A DNA stretch of 7,200 nt from Bacteroidetes bacterium UBA2364 (GTDB taxonomy: Bacteria > Bacteroidota > Rhodothermia > Rhodothermales > UBA2364), in contig DDTM01000030.1 of assembly GCA_002344075.1 (NCBI GenBank), positions 5,770 to 12,969 on the forward strand, read 5' to 3'. Shown in pieces: positions 6,735 through 7,200 of this stretch. Within the stretch, counting starts at the first letter, position 1; each line of letters begins with the position of its first letter. The notes under the pieces are model-generated. The model did no database searches. It was not told the DNA's origin and worked only from the letters and a program-made list of their open reading frames with translations. The position numbers and the translations under genes were made by a program.

Positions 6735-7153
6735 TATTTGAGGAATTCGGTCGTATCCAAAGAATGTTGTTAGGGGAATACGCTATTTTCTGTCTCGGAC
6801 TTCAATATAGTTTCGTCTTCCCTATTGTTTTTTTTGGCATGAGTAAACGAGCACCCGCCCAGAAAACAAAACTTCGGTTAATTGTTTTTCAATCTTTGTA
6901 TGCAATTGGCCTCCCCTTTTGGCCACAGGCTGTTGGGCTTTCCCAACGTGCATTCATGGATGGTCCATCTGTAGATGCGTTTATGTATGTGTTACCTATA
7001 TGGCCATATCCATTTGTTTTTATTGGATGCACGTTGGGTGCATGGTATTATTTTCGTCAAGGTGAATTTCGTAAGGCCAAGTTCCTGAATATCATACCAT
7101 TACCTTTTTCGCTCGCCATGTGGACAATGCTTCCATTGTTGGGTGTCTTTTAA
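6731..7153 (+). CDS. Four-helix membrane protein, translationally coupled to the M23 peptidase
   Basis: The frame begins with GTG at 6731 inside the peptidase's last codons (GTGA overlap with its TGA) and gives 140 residues. An in-frame ATG at 6764 would give 129 residues and keep all helices, so the start is uncertain; neither has a convincing ribosome site. Predicted helices lie at about 16-38, 48-66, 83-107 and 117-138, and the protein ends inside or just after the last helix. Aromatic and Pro residues are frequent in the helices (FVFPIVFF, LPIWPYPFVF, IIPLPF). No known family is recognised. The overlap suggests the same transcript as the peptidase, but a functional link is only inferred. 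Confidence 0.75.
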   Translation: MIFEEFGRIQRMLLGEYAIFCLGLQYSFVFPIVFFGMSKRAPAQKTKLRLIVFQSLYAIGLPFWPQAVGLSQRAFMDGPSVDAFMYVLPIWPYPFVFIGCTLGAWYYFRQGEFRKAKFLNIIPLPFSLAMWTMLPLLGVF

Positions 7154-7183
7154 AGGGTGGAAAAAAAGTTGCTGCCAGAGGGT

Positions 7184-7200
7184 ATGAAATGGTGTATTTG
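7184..7200 (+). CDS. Possible start of a further gene, cut by the window edge
   Basis: An ATG at 7184 followed by Lys-Trp-Cys-Ile could open a signal peptide or membrane segment, 30 bases after the previous stop. A purine-rich AGAGGG (7177-7182) lies too close to the start to be a good ribosome site. Only five codons are visible, so this is little more than a possibility. Confidence 0.22.

Overview
The window looks like an ordinary chromosomal stretch of a Bacteroidota-type bacterium, possibly the Rhodothermota/Balneolota side. The evidence is a C-terminal type IX secretion (Por) sorting domain on a secreted M23 peptidase, an 817-residue outer-membrane beta-barrel protein with an N-terminal carboxypeptidase-regulatory-like domain and a plug, and little use of Shine-Dalgarno sequences. 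Base composition looks mid-range by eye. I see no tRNA, rRNA, CRISPR array, insertion sequence or phage gene.

Layout: (1) 1-138 is the 3' end of a + strand reading frame cut by the window edge. (2) 170-841 (+) encodes a cysteine-rich protein with a C-terminal His/Asn-rich domain resembling DUF6973. It has no ATG and no signal peptide, so its true 5' end is uncertain and a frameshift with the preceding frame is possible. (3) A GC-rich hairpin at 877-925 stands just before a small single-pass membrane protein (930-1433, +). (4) Convergent to it, 1494-1910 (-) encodes a lipoprotein with a lipocalin-like fold. (5) A 334-base divergent intergenic region leads to the large outer-membrane receptor-like protein (2245-4698, +), which ends in a textbook rho-independent terminator (4723-4759). 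(6) A four-helix membrane protein lies on the minus strand (4796-5212). (7) Divergent from it, the secreted M23 peptidase with T9SS sorting domain (5370-6734, +) overlaps by four bases (GTGA) another four-helix membrane protein (6731-7153, +). A further gene may begin at 7184.

Most of the products are envelope proteins: inner-membrane, lipoprotein, outer-membrane and secreted. The only clear operon-like pair is the M23 peptidase with its overlapping membrane protein. The 170-841/930-1433 pair could speculatively be a secreted effector and membrane partner, but the hairpin between them and the missing N-terminus leave this open. I found no convincing new multi-gene system. The best leads are the broken or oddly started DUF6973-like gene, the hairpin placed against the next gene's start, and the translationally coupled peptidase/membrane pair.
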